Source of the DNA: JACRBR01 sp964371355
Lineage (GTDB): Bacteria; Chloroflexota; Dehalococcoidia; DSTF01; JACRBR01
Assembly: GCA_964371355.1 (NCBI GenBank)
Contig: CAYJMG010000013.1
Span: 44,241-108,240 of the forward strand
DNA: 64,000 nucleotides
Direction of reading: 5' to 3'
Under the pieces are notes generated by a model. That model had not been told where the DNA came from, ran no database searches, and saw only the letters and a program-made list of their open reading frames with translations. Shown in pieces: positions 8,521 to 16,523 of this stretch (positions are counted from its first letter, which is position 1; the number at the start of each line of letters is the position of its first letter). Position numbers and translations under genes: made by a program.

Positions 8521-9456
8521 CTACCACCAGATCTTGTCTTCGATGTCCTCGGGGAGGTCTTCGTAGTTCGTGGTCCAGAGCTGTGTGCTGAGGTACTTCC
8601 AGCCGCCGTCGGCGAACAGACACACGATGTTGCCGGATTCCAGGCGCTCGGCGACGCGCTGTGCCGTCTTCACGACCGCGCCCGCGGAGATGCCGGCGAA
8701 GATGCCTTCCTTCTGCGTCAGCTCCTTCGACGAGGCGAACGACGTGCGCGAGTCGACAACGATCTTGCCGTCGAGGATGCTCTCGTCGAGGACGGGCGGG
8801 ATGAAGCCCTCCTCCAGGCTGCGGAGGCCCTGCACGAGATCGCCCGGGTGGGGGACGGCGGCTACGATCTTGATCCCGGGCTTCTTCTCCTTCAGGTAGC
8901 GGCCAGTGCCCGTCAGCGTGCCCCCGGTGCCCATGCCGGCGACGAACACGTCGATCTCGGGAAGGTCGCGGAGGATCTCCGGCCCCGTGGTCTCGTAGTG
9001 GGCGCGCGGGTTCATCTCGTTGCCGTACTGGTACGGCATCCAGTACGCCGGATCCTCGGCGGCGATCTCCTTCGCCTTCTCGATGGAGCCGTTCGTCCCG
9101 CGCACGCCGTCGGAGTAGACGACCTCCGCGCCATACGCGGCGAGCAGCTCCGTGCGCTCGGAGCTGACGCTTTCGGGGATGACGACCTTCAGGCGGTAGC
9201 CCTTGATGCGGCAGATCATCGCCAGCGAGATGCCCGTGTTGCCGGAACTGGGCTCGAGTATGATGCGGTCCTTCGTGAGGACGCCGGTGCGCTCCGCCTC
9301 CTCGATCATGTACTTGGCGATGCGGTCCTTCACGCTGCCACTGGGGTTCTGGCCCTCGAGCTTGGCGTAGAGGCGCACGCCCGGCTTAGGCGACATGCGT
9401 GGCATCTCGACGATGGGCGTGTTGCCGATGGCTTCGATGATGTCGTGGTACAGCAT
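8521..9456 (-). CDS. cysM: Cysteine synthase, CysM (CysO-thiocarboxylate type)
   Basis: This 311-residue PLP enzyme has the PLP lysine in NPSGSVKDRIAKYMIEEAE, the phosphate-binding GTGGTLTGTGRYL and the Asn-Thr loop EPSSGNTGISLAM. The C-terminal end (ADGGWKYLSTQLW, then DLPEDIEDKIWW) closely matches mycobacterial CysM, in which the tail folds into the active site. That enzyme uses O-phosphoserine and the CysO protein thiocarboxylate rather than free sulfide. The gene follows a cysO-like gene and a moeB-like gene on the same strand, which supports the same chemistry here. Substrate choice is inferred from similarity and context. Confidence 0.9.
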   Translation of the reverse strand: MLYHDIIEAIGNTPIVEMPRMSPKPGVRLYAKLEGQNPSGSVKDRIAKYMIEEAERTGVLTKDRIILEPSSGNTGISLAMICRIKGYRLKVVIPESVSSERTELLAAYGAEVVYSDGVRGTNGSIEKAKEIAAEDPAYWMPYQYGNEMNPRAHYETTGPEILRDLPEIDVFVAGMGTGGTLTGTGRYLKEKKPGIKIVAAVPHPGDLVQGLRSLEEGFIPPVLDESILDGKIVVDSRTSFASSKELTQKEGIFAGISAGAVVKTAQRVAERLESGNIVCLFADGGWKYLSTQLWTTNYEDLPEDIEDKIWW

Positions 9457-9513
9457 GTGCCTAGTTCACAGTGGACAGTCGCGTCGAGTGGCGTCTGCCG
9501 CGCACAAAGACCC

Positions 9514-9786
9514 TCATTGGCCACCTGCCAGCGCGGGGAGGATCGAGATGGAGTCGCCTTCCTTCAGCCTGGTGTTGAGCTGGTCGAGGTAGCGGATGTC
9601 CTCGTCGTTCAGGTAGATGTTCACAAACCGGTGCAGGCTGCCGTCCTGCATGATCTGGTTCTTGAAGCCGGGATACCTGCCGTCGAGGTCGGACAGCAGC
9701 TCTGAGACGCTGCCACCTTCGCCCTGGACGACCTTAGCGCCCGTGAGCTTCTGCAGCACCGATGTGACTTTTACCTCGATCGCCAT
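9514..9786 (-). CDS. cysO: CysO-like sulfur carrier (MoaD/ThiS fold)
   Basis: This 90-residue beta-grasp sulfur carrier has LHRFVNIYLNDEDIRYLDQL and GDSISILPALAGG, near-identical in plan to mycobacterial CysO. The C-terminal Gly-Gly would be adenylated and converted to a thiocarboxylate that feeds CysM. Here the protein ends GG-Gln (G88, G89, Q90), so one residue follows the reactive glycine and would have to be removed before activation. The ATG at 9786 is the first that gives the normal fold start (MAIEVKV). No protease of the Mec+/JAMM type is in this window. Confidence 0.9.
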   Translation of the reverse strand: MAIEVKVTSVLQKLTGAKVVQGEGGSVSELLSDLDGRYPGFKNQIMQDGSLHRFVNIYLNDEDIRYLDQLNTRLKEGDSISILPALAGGQ

Positions 9787-9849
9787 GTTCCGGATCCCCT
9801 CACGTTTGTGTCTTGCCACCAGTACCCGCGGGCGTGCCACAGCGCGCCC

Positions 9850-11037
9850 CTACGTGTTCGCCTTCAACGCCTTCGCCGCGTCGGCGGCTTTTTGCTCCTC
9901 TTCATTCGTGTGACCGAAGGCCCCGCCGCACCACGCGTCGTAGTCGATGAGCTGGGTCACCGTCGGGTTGTCGCCGCAGAGGACGCAGTTCGGGTCCTTG
10001 CGGATGCGCACCTGGCGGAACTCCATCGCCAGCGCGTCGTACAACATCAGCCGGCCGTGCAGCGAGTCGCCCACGCCCAGAATCAGCTTCAGAACCTCGG
10101 TCGCCTGGATGGTGCCGACGGTGCCACAGAGCGCGCCCAGCACACCGGCCTCGGCGCAACTGGGCACCATGCCGGGCGGAGGCGGCGCGGGATACAGGCA
10201 GCGGTAGCACCCCTTGTCGGGCAGATAGACCGTCACCTGTCCATCGAACAGCAGGATCGAGCCGTCGATGAGCGGCTTCTTCAGAAAGTAGCAGGTGTCG
10301 TTCACCAGGTAGCGCGCGGCGAAGTTGTCGGCGCCGTTGATGACGTAGTCGTAGCCGCCGATGATGTCCATCGAGTTGTCGGAGGTGATGGGCACCTTGT
10401 GCGTCACCACCTCGACGTCCGGATTGTAGGCGTTGATGGTCTCCTTCGCCGACTCGGCCTTGTGCTTGCCCAGGTCGTCGTTCTGGTGCAGGATCTGGCG
10501 CTGCAGGTTGCTGATGTCGACCGTGTCGAAGTCGACGATGCCGATCTTCCCGATGCCCGCCAGCGCCAGGTACACCGCGATCGGCGACCCGAGCCCTCCA
10601 GCGCCGATGATGAGCACGCTCGACTCCATGATCTTGCGCTGACCGGCGGGGCCCACCTGGGGCATGATGATGTGCCGCGAGTAGCGGTTCACCTGCTCTG
10701 CTGTGAGGGCGCCGATGTGCTTTCGTGGGGTCGTGCCGTTGGCGGACGGATCCTCGCCGGAGCCTCCCGCGAGCGCGGGGATGACGGCCACTTCGTCGCC
10801 CTCGTTCACCTTCGTCTGGATGCCCTGCAGCGACGAGATCTCCTGCTTGTTCAGGTAGATGTTGATGTGCGCGGGCACCTGGTCGCCGCTGCCGAAGACG
10901 AGAGAACGGAAGCCGGGGAACTGCTTGTCGACGTTCGCGAGGACCTCGCCCACGTCGGCGCCCTCGGCCTCGACGTGCTGGCGGTTTCCCGTCATCTTGC
11001 GGAACGGCGTGGGAATGTAGACGGAGACTGCGGGCAT
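9850..11037 (-). CDS. moeB: MoaD/ThiS-MoeB fusion: sulfur carrier joined to its E1-like adenylyltransferase
   Basis: This 395-residue protein has two domains. Residues 1-92 are a complete second MoaD/CysO-like carrier (INIYLNKQEISSLQG, GDEVAVIPALAGG). After a short Gly/Ser/Pro linker, residues 108-390 form a ThiF/MoeB adenylyltransferase: RYSRHIIMPQVG, SSVLIIGAGGLGSP, FDTVDISNLQRQ, zinc cysteines in CYRCLYP and CVLCGDNP, and GALCGTVG. It lacks a rhodanese domain. The start at 11037 has a GGAGG ribosome site; upstream ATGs lack similarity. The carrier's GG is internal (91-92), so it must be cut or serve another role. MoeB-like proteins activate carriers with ATP; the partner here is probably CysO. 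Confidence 0.9.
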   Translation of the reverse strand: MPAVSVYIPTPFRKMTGNRQHVEAEGADVGEVLANVDKQFPGFRSLVFGSGDQVPAHINIYLNKQEISSLQGIQTKVNEGDEVAVIPALAGGSGEDPSANGTTPRKHIGALTAEQVNRYSRHIIMPQVGPAGQRKIMESSVLIIGAGGLGSPIAVYLALAGIGKIGIVDFDTVDISNLQRQILHQNDDLGKHKAESAKETINAYNPDVEVVTHKVPITSDNSMDIIGGYDYVINGADNFAARYLVNDTCYFLKKPLIDGSILLFDGQVTVYLPDKGCYRCLYPAPPPPGMVPSCAEAGVLGALCGTVGTIQATEVLKLILGVGDSLHGRLMLYDALAMEFRQVRIRKDPNCVLCGDNPTVTQLIDYDAWCGGAFGHTNEEEQKAADAAKALKANT

Positions 11038-11220
11038 ATCGATACCTCCGCTCTTCGAAACGGCAAGCGGCAAGCGGGACGTCGGCACAGGCAGGTGCGA
11101 CAGGGGGTCGATCGTTCCGGTCCTTCGGTCGAGGTGCAGGTGTCCGTGATCCATGGCTCGTTCCTTCAAGGTATCAATTCTCAAATGTCTGTTCTCGTCG
11201 CTTCTTGATGACCGCGTCCC

Positions 11221-12162
11221 TCACAAATTGACGCTGAGGTACCGCTCTCCCGTGTCACACAGCATCGTCACCACGCGCTTGCCCGGGCCGAGCTTCTTGG
11301 CCACCTGGAGTGACGCCCAGACGTTCCCGCCGGAGCTGACGCCGACAAGCAGGCCCTCCTCACGCGTCAGGCGGCCAGTCATCGCGAGCGCATCTTCGTC
11401 CTTGACCGCAATCAGCTCGTCGTAGACGTCGCGGTTCAGCACGCCGGGCACGAAACTCGCGCCGATGCCCTGGATCGCGTGGATGCCCGCCTTGCCACCG
11501 CCCAGCACGGGCGACCGCGCGGGCTCGACGGCGATGATCGAGACGCCGGGCGCCTCCTGCTTCAGCACCTCGCCAACGCCCGTGATAGTGCCACCGGTGC
11601 CAACACCTGCGACGAAGGCGTCGATCTTGCCGCCAGTCGCCGCGATGATCTCGCGCGCGGTGGTGCGCCGGTGGATCTCGGGGTTGGCGCCGTTGTTGAA
11701 CTGCTGGGGCATGAAGTACTTCTTGTTCTTTTCGCACAGCTCCTGGGCGGCGTACACCGCACCGCTCATGCCCTCGATGGCCGGCGTGAGGACGAGCTGC
11801 GCGCCAAAGCGCGTCAGCAGGCGGCGCCGTTCGACCGACATGTCCTCGGGCATGGTCAGGATCAGCTTGTAGCCCTTCACGGCGCACACCATCGCAAGGC
11901 CGATGCCGGTGTTGCCCGACGTCGGCTCGACGATCGTGTCGCCGGCCTTGATCGCGCCTTCCTGCTCGGCCGCCTCGATCATCGAAAGCGCGATGCGGTC
12001 CTTCACGCTGCCCGCGGGATTCAGCGACTCCAGCTTGCCCAGAATCTCCGCGCAGCCCTCCGGCACGACCCGCGACAGCCGGAGGAGCGGCGTGTTTCCG
12101 ACGAGGTCGAGCACGCTGTCCGCGATGAGCGGGCGGGTCTGCGTTGCCGTGCTAGATGACAT
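11221..12162 (-). CDS. cysK: Cysteine synthase A (O-acetylserine sulfhydrylase)
   Basis: This 313-residue PLP enzyme, starting MSSSTATQTR, shows LVGNTPLLRLSRV, the PLP lysine in NPAGSVKDRIALSMIE, PTSGNTGIGLAMV, GTGGTITGVGEVLK and the C-terminal GERYLSVNL, all typical of CysK. It makes cysteine from O-acetylserine and sulfide in the cytosol. The ATG overlaps the end of the upstream Rrf2 gene by 11 bases, implying coupled translation. In Bacillus, CysK also acts as co-regulator of the Rrf2 protein CymR, so the pairing here is suggestive. No cysE was seen in the window. Confidence 0.92.
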   Translation of the reverse strand: MSSSTATQTRPLIADSVLDLVGNTPLLRLSRVVPEGCAEILGKLESLNPAGSVKDRIALSMIEAAEQEGAIKAGDTIVEPTSGNTGIGLAMVCAVKGYKLILTMPEDMSVERRRLLTRFGAQLVLTPAIEGMSGAVYAAQELCEKNKKYFMPQQFNNGANPEIHRRTTAREIIAATGGKIDAFVAGVGTGGTITGVGEVLKQEAPGVSIIAVEPARSPVLGGGKAGIHAIQGIGASFVPGVLNRDVYDELIAVKDEDALAMTGRLTREEGLLVGVSSGGNVWASLQVAKKLGPGKRVVTMLCDTGERYLSVNL

Positions 12163-12580
12163 AGCGGCCACCTGTCCTGTTGTACTCGCGCTCGCGCGCG
12201 GCCAGATCCGCGATGGTGACGCCGTCGAGAATGCGCTTCGTCTCGGCCTCGACCGTGTGCCAGACCTCGTGCGCCGCCCGGCACTGGTACCCCTCATCGT
12301 GCAGGTGCGACACCGGCGACAGCGAACCCTCGAGCGACTGGATCACGTCGGAAAGCCGGATCTCCTCCGGCGGCCTCACAAGCGCATGCCCGCCCTGTGG
12401 CCCACGGACGCTGCGGATGAAACCGGCCTTGCGGAGGGTGGTCAGGAGCTGGTCCAGGTAGGGCTCGGGGATGCGCTGGCGCGCGGCGATCTCGGCGCTC
12501 TGGATCGTGCCCTGGCCGTACTGGTGGCAGAGCTCGATGAGGGCGCGGACGCCGTAGTCGCCCTTGGTGGAGATACGCAT
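12152..12580 (-). CDS. Rrf2-family transcriptional regulator (CymR-like)
   Basis: This 142-residue Rrf2 winged-helix regulator starts MRISTKGDYGVRALIEL, followed by the recognition helix region RQRIPEPYLDQLLTTLRKAGFIRSVRGPQGGHALVRP. The [2Fe-2S] IscR type has three clustered cysteines; this protein keeps only one, in QCRAAHEVWHTVE, so it probably does not hold that cluster. CymR of Firmicutes, which senses cysteine through CysK, is the closest functional match, and cysK is the next gene, overlapping by 11 bases. The upstream ATG at 12607 adds residues outside the fold and was not used. It likely represses its own sulfur operon. Confidence 0.85.
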   Translation of the reverse strand: MRISTKGDYGVRALIELCHQYGQGTIQSAEIAARQRIPEPYLDQLLTTLRKAGFIRSVRGPQGGHALVRPPEEIRLSDVIQSLEGSLSPVSHLHDEGYQCRAAHEVWHTVEAETKRILDGVTIADLAAREREYNRTGGRYVI

Positions 12581-12654
12581 GCCCGGGGGCCTCAACCCCT
12601 GCCCCATCCAGCACCGAGTGGGGCGATTTGAATCTGATTTCGGCGGGAAGTCGG

Positions 12655-12681
12655 TAAAGTTAAGCGATTACATCAACAATT
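12655..12681 (-). promoter_or_regulatory. 27-nt element shared with the sulfite reductase promoter (copy 1)
   Basis: On the minus strand this reads AATTGTTGATGTAATCGCTT then AACTTTA, 74 bases before the Rrf2 start. It matches the element at 21160-21186 before the sulfite reductase gene at 20 of 27 positions, including blocks TGTTGA, AATCG and ACTTTA. It is a candidate operator for the Rrf2 regulator, probably overlapping the promoter. Confidence 0.55.
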
Positions 12682-12710
12682 CTAGCGGGGCCCCGCTGGC
12701 GGGCGCAAGG

Positions 12711-13127
12711 CTAGGGGATCCGCTCGATTTCGACTCGGTCTTCGGGGATCGAGACGGTGAGGCGGAAGTGCTGGACGAAGTCCATGCCGAGGACGGATGG
12801 GAGATCGTAGGTCGTACTCGAAGGCTGCACGATGCCAACGGGCATGGTGAACACAGAGGGGCTGGCTTCATCGTCGAACCGAAGGACTCCGATCGTCGCA
12901 ATCATCCGGATGTCGCCACCGAACCCGGGCACAGCCACGGAACGAACATCCGGAAACAGCGCTGCGGGGTCTATCCCGAGCCTGCGCAAGTCAGCGGGCA
13001 TCAGCACCGTGACCGTTGCACCGGTGTCGACCAGGAACGAGATGTCCTCTGACCGATTGGCCAGTGACGGTAAACCGACATTCGCGTTGACCCAGGCGAG
13101 GCCGTCTTCAGCCAGACCGCGAATCAC
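12711..13127 (-). CDS. Retropepsin-like (clan AA) aspartic protease
   Basis: This 138-residue protein has DISFLVDTGATVTVLMP, a classic D-T-G-A flap-side active-site motif of single-domain aspartic proteases, followed by beta-rich segments (VAVPGFGGDIRMIATIGVLRF) and a closing LPSVLGMDFVQHFRLTVS, where the hydrophobic-hydrophobic-Gly-Met-Asp part is also typical. Such proteins must dimerise to form the active centre. Its start overlaps the stop of an upstream DUF5678-like gene by four bases. Related pairs occur in cyanobacteria and Chloroflexi; their target is not known. Confidence 0.8.
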   Translation of the reverse strand: MIRGLAEDGLAWVNANVGLPSLANRSEDISFLVDTGATVTVLMPADLRRLGIDPAALFPDVRSVAVPGFGGDIRMIATIGVLRFDDEASPSVFTMPVGIVQPSSTTYDLPSVLGMDFVQHFRLTVSIPEDRVEIERIP

Positions 13128-13441
13128 GCGTGGAAGTGGAAATGGAGCGCCGGCCGGCTGGTCAGAAACTTCACCACCGCCACGGCCGGGTCAATCCCTT
13201 CCTCCCGGAGGACGGCCAGTATCGCATCGACGTCAGGCGCATGGAAGAACCGGCCCTCATACATCGCGGTCCACTGGCCGTCGTACTCCTTCAGCAGCTC
13301 CTCGCGCATGCTGGCGAGCTGCCGGCTGTCTCGGCTGAATCGGCGGAGGTCGGCCAGCAGCCGCTCCTCTTCCTCGGGCGGCAGCGGATCGCCCAGCTCC
13401 AGGCCGGTCGAGGTGAACCGTGGGGGGTGGCTCGTCGTCAT
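13124..13441 (-). CDS. DUF5678-like small protein paired with the retropepsin
   Basis: This 105-residue protein ends with LLKEYDGQWTAMYEGRFFHA and a DVDAILAVLREEGIDPA helix, then VVKFLTSRPALHF. That order, a Gly-x-Trp strand followed by a helix and a final strand, is the DUF5678 pattern. The N-terminal half is a charged helical segment (PPEEEERLLADLRRFSRDSR). The ATG at 13441 was chosen; a start at 13477 only adds a basic stretch. It overlaps the retropepsin-like gene by four bases, so the two probably act together. Confidence 0.55.
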   Translation of the reverse strand: MTTSHPPRFTSTGLELGDPLPPEEEERLLADLRRFSRDSRQLASMREELLKEYDGQWTAMYEGRFFHAPDVDAILAVLREEGIDPAVAVVKFLTSRPALHFHFHA

Positions 13442-13529
13442 GCGCGAAGGGTAACGCCGAGCGCGAACGCAGGACAACTAACCTTCCCCGCGCGTCCAAG
13501 GCGGGGCCAAACGCCTCGCGTGGCGCGGA

Positions 13530-15239
13530 CTACGCCATGCGGAGGTTGCGCGTGCGGAAGAAACCCCACGTCACGAAGCTCAACGCCAGCACGATCGCCA
13601 GCGCGCCCAGCACGGATATCGAGGCGGTGTCGCTGAACACGTCGGCGCCGGCGCCATCGCGGTTGAGGAAGACGTACCAGAACAGCAGCGTCGCGACGCC
13701 GGCCATCACCAGCCACAGGCCCTTGTGCCACTTCCAGATCTTCTCGCCGTCCATGAAGGACAGCGGGATCATGTTGAAGAACAGGCTCTCCAGACCAACG
13801 ATGACGATGCCCGCGGCGACACTCTCCAGGAACTCCGGCGCCGTGGCGTCCGTATGGTCGTTCAGCGCCCGGAGCGGGATGACGAAGAACCACGCGGCCA
13901 GGCTTACGCCCAGCAGCGCCAGCGACGGGATGAACGCCGTCTTCCCCGCCTCCTCAACCGTCATGGTGGAGGGCCGCAGGAATACGGCCGTCCCCACGAA
14001 CCCGTAGATGATCGCGGGCTCCAGCCCCGCCATCCGCGAGAACCCGACACTGGCCGCGGCGATGCCGACCGCGAAGGGAAACGCCCGAAGGCTGGTCGAC
14101 TGGCCGTAGCGGAAGCGGGCGATGAAGGCTTCGCCGCCTTCGCTGAGGTACGTGGTCGCGGTGACACACAGCAGCACGCTGACGGCGACGATGAGGCTCT
14201 GTCGATTGAACCCGAACCCGGGGTCCGCAAATCCGTAGATCAGCGCCGTCAGGGCCAGCACCAACAACGGGCCCGCGGCGGCGCCCAGGAACGGCGCACG
14301 ACGGCCCACGCGGTCGGCAGCGCCCGCACCCGCCGACCAAAGCGGCGCCACGCGACGGGCCGCCTTGCCCAGCAGTGCGTCCAGCTCGTCGCGATTCTCG
14401 CTGAGGGTGGCGTTGAAGAGCGCCGACGACAGCAGCAACGCGAGCACGGTGATGCCCATCAGCGAGAAATTGGTCGCGATAACGCCGGAAGTCACTGACA
14501 GGTCACCAGGACTCGGCAGCGAAAGCAGCATGTCGGGATCGCTGCTGTCGACGACAGGGGCGGGCACTGCGGCGGGCTCCGCCGCGGGCGGCGGTTGCGG
14601 TACGGCCACTTCAGCCAACACCTGCCGGACAGGCGTGGACGTCGGAGGTGGAGGCGTCGGAGTCGGGGCAGCGCGTACGGGCTTCCGCGTCGGCGACACC
14701 TGGATGCGCAGCTCGCCGCGGGGGAGCGCCGGCGGAACGCCACTGCTCGAGCTGGGAAGGAGTGGTGGCGGGTCGTTACCGCCCAGGTCGATGGCGCCAA
14801 GGCCCTCCAGGTTGCCTCCGCCACCGCGCGCTGCAACCCGCGTCGCCGTCGCCGTTGGGCTTGGAGTGGCGGAGGGCGTCGCCGTGGGCGTGTCGGTCGG
14901 CGTCGCCGTGGGCGTGTCGGTCGGCGTCGCCGTGGACGTGGCCGTTGGCGTCGCGGTGTCCGTCGGTGTCGACGTCGGGGTGTCGGTCGGCGTGTTCGTC
15001 GGAGTGTGCGTCGGAGTGTGCGTGGCCGTGCTGCTGGGTCGGGGCGTCGGCGAGATCGTGCGAGGTGGCGCAGTCTTCGTGGGAGCGGGACCCGGGGTCC
15101 TGGTCGTGACTGGGGCTGCCGTGGGCGTCGCCTTCGGCGGCTTCGCGCCGGCCACGGGCGGACGTACCAGCAGGATGCTCAGCGCTATGGCGCAGACCAG
15201 CACGCCGAGCGCACCCGGGAGGATGGCGCGAGAGAACAT
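13530..15239 (-). CDS. FGLLP-type membrane protein with Thr-Pro stalk
   Basis: This 569-residue protein starts with an N-terminal membrane helix (GVLVCAIALSILLV), then a Thr/Pro repeat stalk (roughly residues 35-135: TPT, TDTPT, TATPT units), a Pro-rich spacer, and a C-terminal membrane domain of about seven helices. The segment VGLESLFFNMIPLSFMDGEK resembles the FGLLP motif of actinobacterial membrane proteins of unknown function, and also the second motif (N-P-D-G) of site-2 proteases. However, no HExxH was seen, so peptidase activity is doubtful. The extracellular stalk suggests a surface role. No operon partner is clear. Confidence 0.65.
   Translation of the reverse strand: MFSRAILPGALGVLVCAIALSILLVRPPVAGAKPPKATPTAAPVTTRTPGPAPTKTAPPRTISPTPRPSSTATHTPTHTPTNTPTDTPTSTPTDTATPTATSTATPTDTPTATPTDTPTATPSATPSPTATATRVAARGGGGNLEGLGAIDLGGNDPPPLLPSSSSGVPPALPRGELRIQVSPTRKPVRAAPTPTPPPPTSTPVRQVLAEVAVPQPPPAAEPAAVPAPVVDSSDPDMLLSLPSPGDLSVTSGVIATNFSLMGITVLALLLSSALFNATLSENRDELDALLGKAARRVAPLWSAGAGAADRVGRRAPFLGAAAGPLLVLALTALIYGFADPGFGFNRQSLIVAVSVLLCVTATTYLSEGGEAFIARFRYGQSTSLRAFPFAVGIAAASVGFSRMAGLEPAIIYGFVGTAVFLRPSTMTVEEAGKTAFIPSLALLGVSLAAWFFVIPLRALNDHTDATAPEFLESVAAGIVIVGLESLFFNMIPLSFMDGEKIWKWHKGLWLVMAGVATLLFWYVFLNRDGAGADVFSDTASISVLGALAIVLALSFVTWGFFRTRNLRMA
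14860..15080. repeat. Hexanucleotide-like GTCGGCGTC / GGCGTGTCG coding repeats
   Basis: The DNA for the Thr-Pro stalk is built from near-repeated 9-12 base units encoding TPT and TDTPT. Such arrays can change length by slippage, which would alter stalk length without breaking the frame. Confidence 0.6.
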
Positions 15240-15397
15240 CGCCCTGCCCTCTGGCTATGGGGATGGCGCGCTCCACCCAAACACACTCCCCCCGAAACAG
15301 CTTTGTCCAAGAGTGCCATCAGGAGCAGGGGGAGTCGAGGACCGGGGCATTAACTTCAGGTTACGTGGCGTCAGCGACAACGGCTGTGCGCAGGGCG

Positions 15398-16522
15398 CTA
15401 CACGACGAGCAGCGCGGCCGGCACGACGAGGATTGCGCCGAGGAAGATGGCGAAGCCGCGCCGGTCACGCGTGGCCCGCGTCGCCGCGTTGAGAATCAGC
15501 TCCCGGAAGGGGTCGAAGACGAACACCAGGATGAGGACCGAAACAGCGAAGACCGCGACCATCTCGCTGAAGATGATGGTGAAGGCGCGAGGGGTATCGA
15601 GGAGCAGCGTCACGAAGAGCTTGTCGACGAAGGTGCCGATCTGCGCACCCATGACGTACGGGATGATGTCTTTCCTCCGGACGATGCCTTTCATCGAGAG
15701 CGGCACCAGGATCGTGAGCGACACCGCAACCGACACGGTCAGGACGGTGATCGCGATGCCCAGCGCAAACATCGTGAACTTCATGTGCAGGCGTTCGACC
15801 ATGCGCTGGAATCGCGGATCGGTGGATTCCAGCGAAGGCAGCGCCCCGTCGAACAATTTCAACGAGACGACGGCTGCGACGACGCCCGCCGCGAACAAGC
15901 CCAGGAGCGGCAGGACATCGTCGAACACGTCGACGAGGGGCTCGTAGGCATCGTTCACGCCGCGGACGATGCCGGGCGAGCCGAATCGCACCTCATCGAA
16001 CCAGCCGCTCTCCAGGAACACGTACCCCAGCGGGATCCCGAACGCGTAGACGGCCCATGTCGTGAGCAGCGCGACGGCGCCGATGTAGAGGCCATCGGGC
16101 TCGCGCCGGCCGCGGACGTAGTAGAGGAATCCCACGAACAGCACGATGAACGAGGCGCCCAGCCGGCCGCCGCTGATCATGAAGTACGTTTCTCCGTCGC
16201 TGAGCACGCCACGGCTGAAGAGCGTCAGTGCGACGGAGGCGACGGGAGAGCCGCTCCCCAGGATGTAGGCGTTCAGCCAGCCGAACCCGACGTAGTTCAC
16301 GGCCCCTGACACGTTGAGGCCGTCGAGGATCGGCGTGATGCCTGTCGCGCCGCGCTTCATGAGCTGAAGCGACAGGATGAACGTCGCGAGAGCAACAAAG
16401 AGCACGCCAGATCGCCGGAGGGCGCGAAAACCGGTGAGGTGGAGGGGCACGCGCAGGAGCTGCTCCTCATCGGCGGGGGCGGCATGCGCCCGGAAGGCAG
16501 CCTTCTGCGCGTGCTCGGTCAT
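15398..16522 (-). CDS. Na+/phosphate cotransporter-like permease, candidate sulfate transporter
   Basis: This 374-residue protein has eight to nine predicted helices in two related halves. FILSLQLMKRGATGITPIL and ILGSGSPVASVALTLFSRG in the first half, and VMGAQIGTFVDKLFVTLLL in the second, follow the plan of bacterial Na/Pi cotransporters (NptA/PhoU-type), though the QSSSAT core is altered to a GSGSPVAS-like loop. Its start is one base after the sat stop, and sir, cysH and cysC are upstream on the same strand. The operon position suggests it imports sulfate or another sulfur oxyanion. This is inference; phosphate remains possible. Confidence 0.65.
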   Translation of the reverse strand: MTEHAQKAAFRAHAAPADEEQLLRVPLHLTGFRALRRSGVLFVALATFILSLQLMKRGATGITPILDGLNVSGAVNYVGFGWLNAYILGSGSPVASVALTLFSRGVLSDGETYFMISGGRLGASFIVLFVGFLYYVRGRREPDGLYIGAVALLTTWAVYAFGIPLGYVFLESGWFDEVRFGSPGIVRGVNDAYEPLVDVFDDVLPLLGLFAAGVVAAVVSLKLFDGALPSLESTDPRFQRMVERLHMKFTMFALGIAITVLTVSVAVSLTILVPLSMKGIVRRKDIIPYVMGAQIGTFVDKLFVTLLLDTPRAFTIIFSEMVAVFAVSVLILVFVFDPFRELILNAATRATRDRRGFAIFLGAILVVPAALLVV

Positions 16523-16523
16523 C

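Noticed and set aside
12152..12580. IscR-type [2Fe-2S] regulator
   Set aside because: Only one of the three cluster cysteines is kept, so the protein is more like CymR than IscR.
13530..15239. Active site-2 protease
   Set aside because: A NxxPxxxxDG-like motif is present, but no HExxH was found in the membrane domain.
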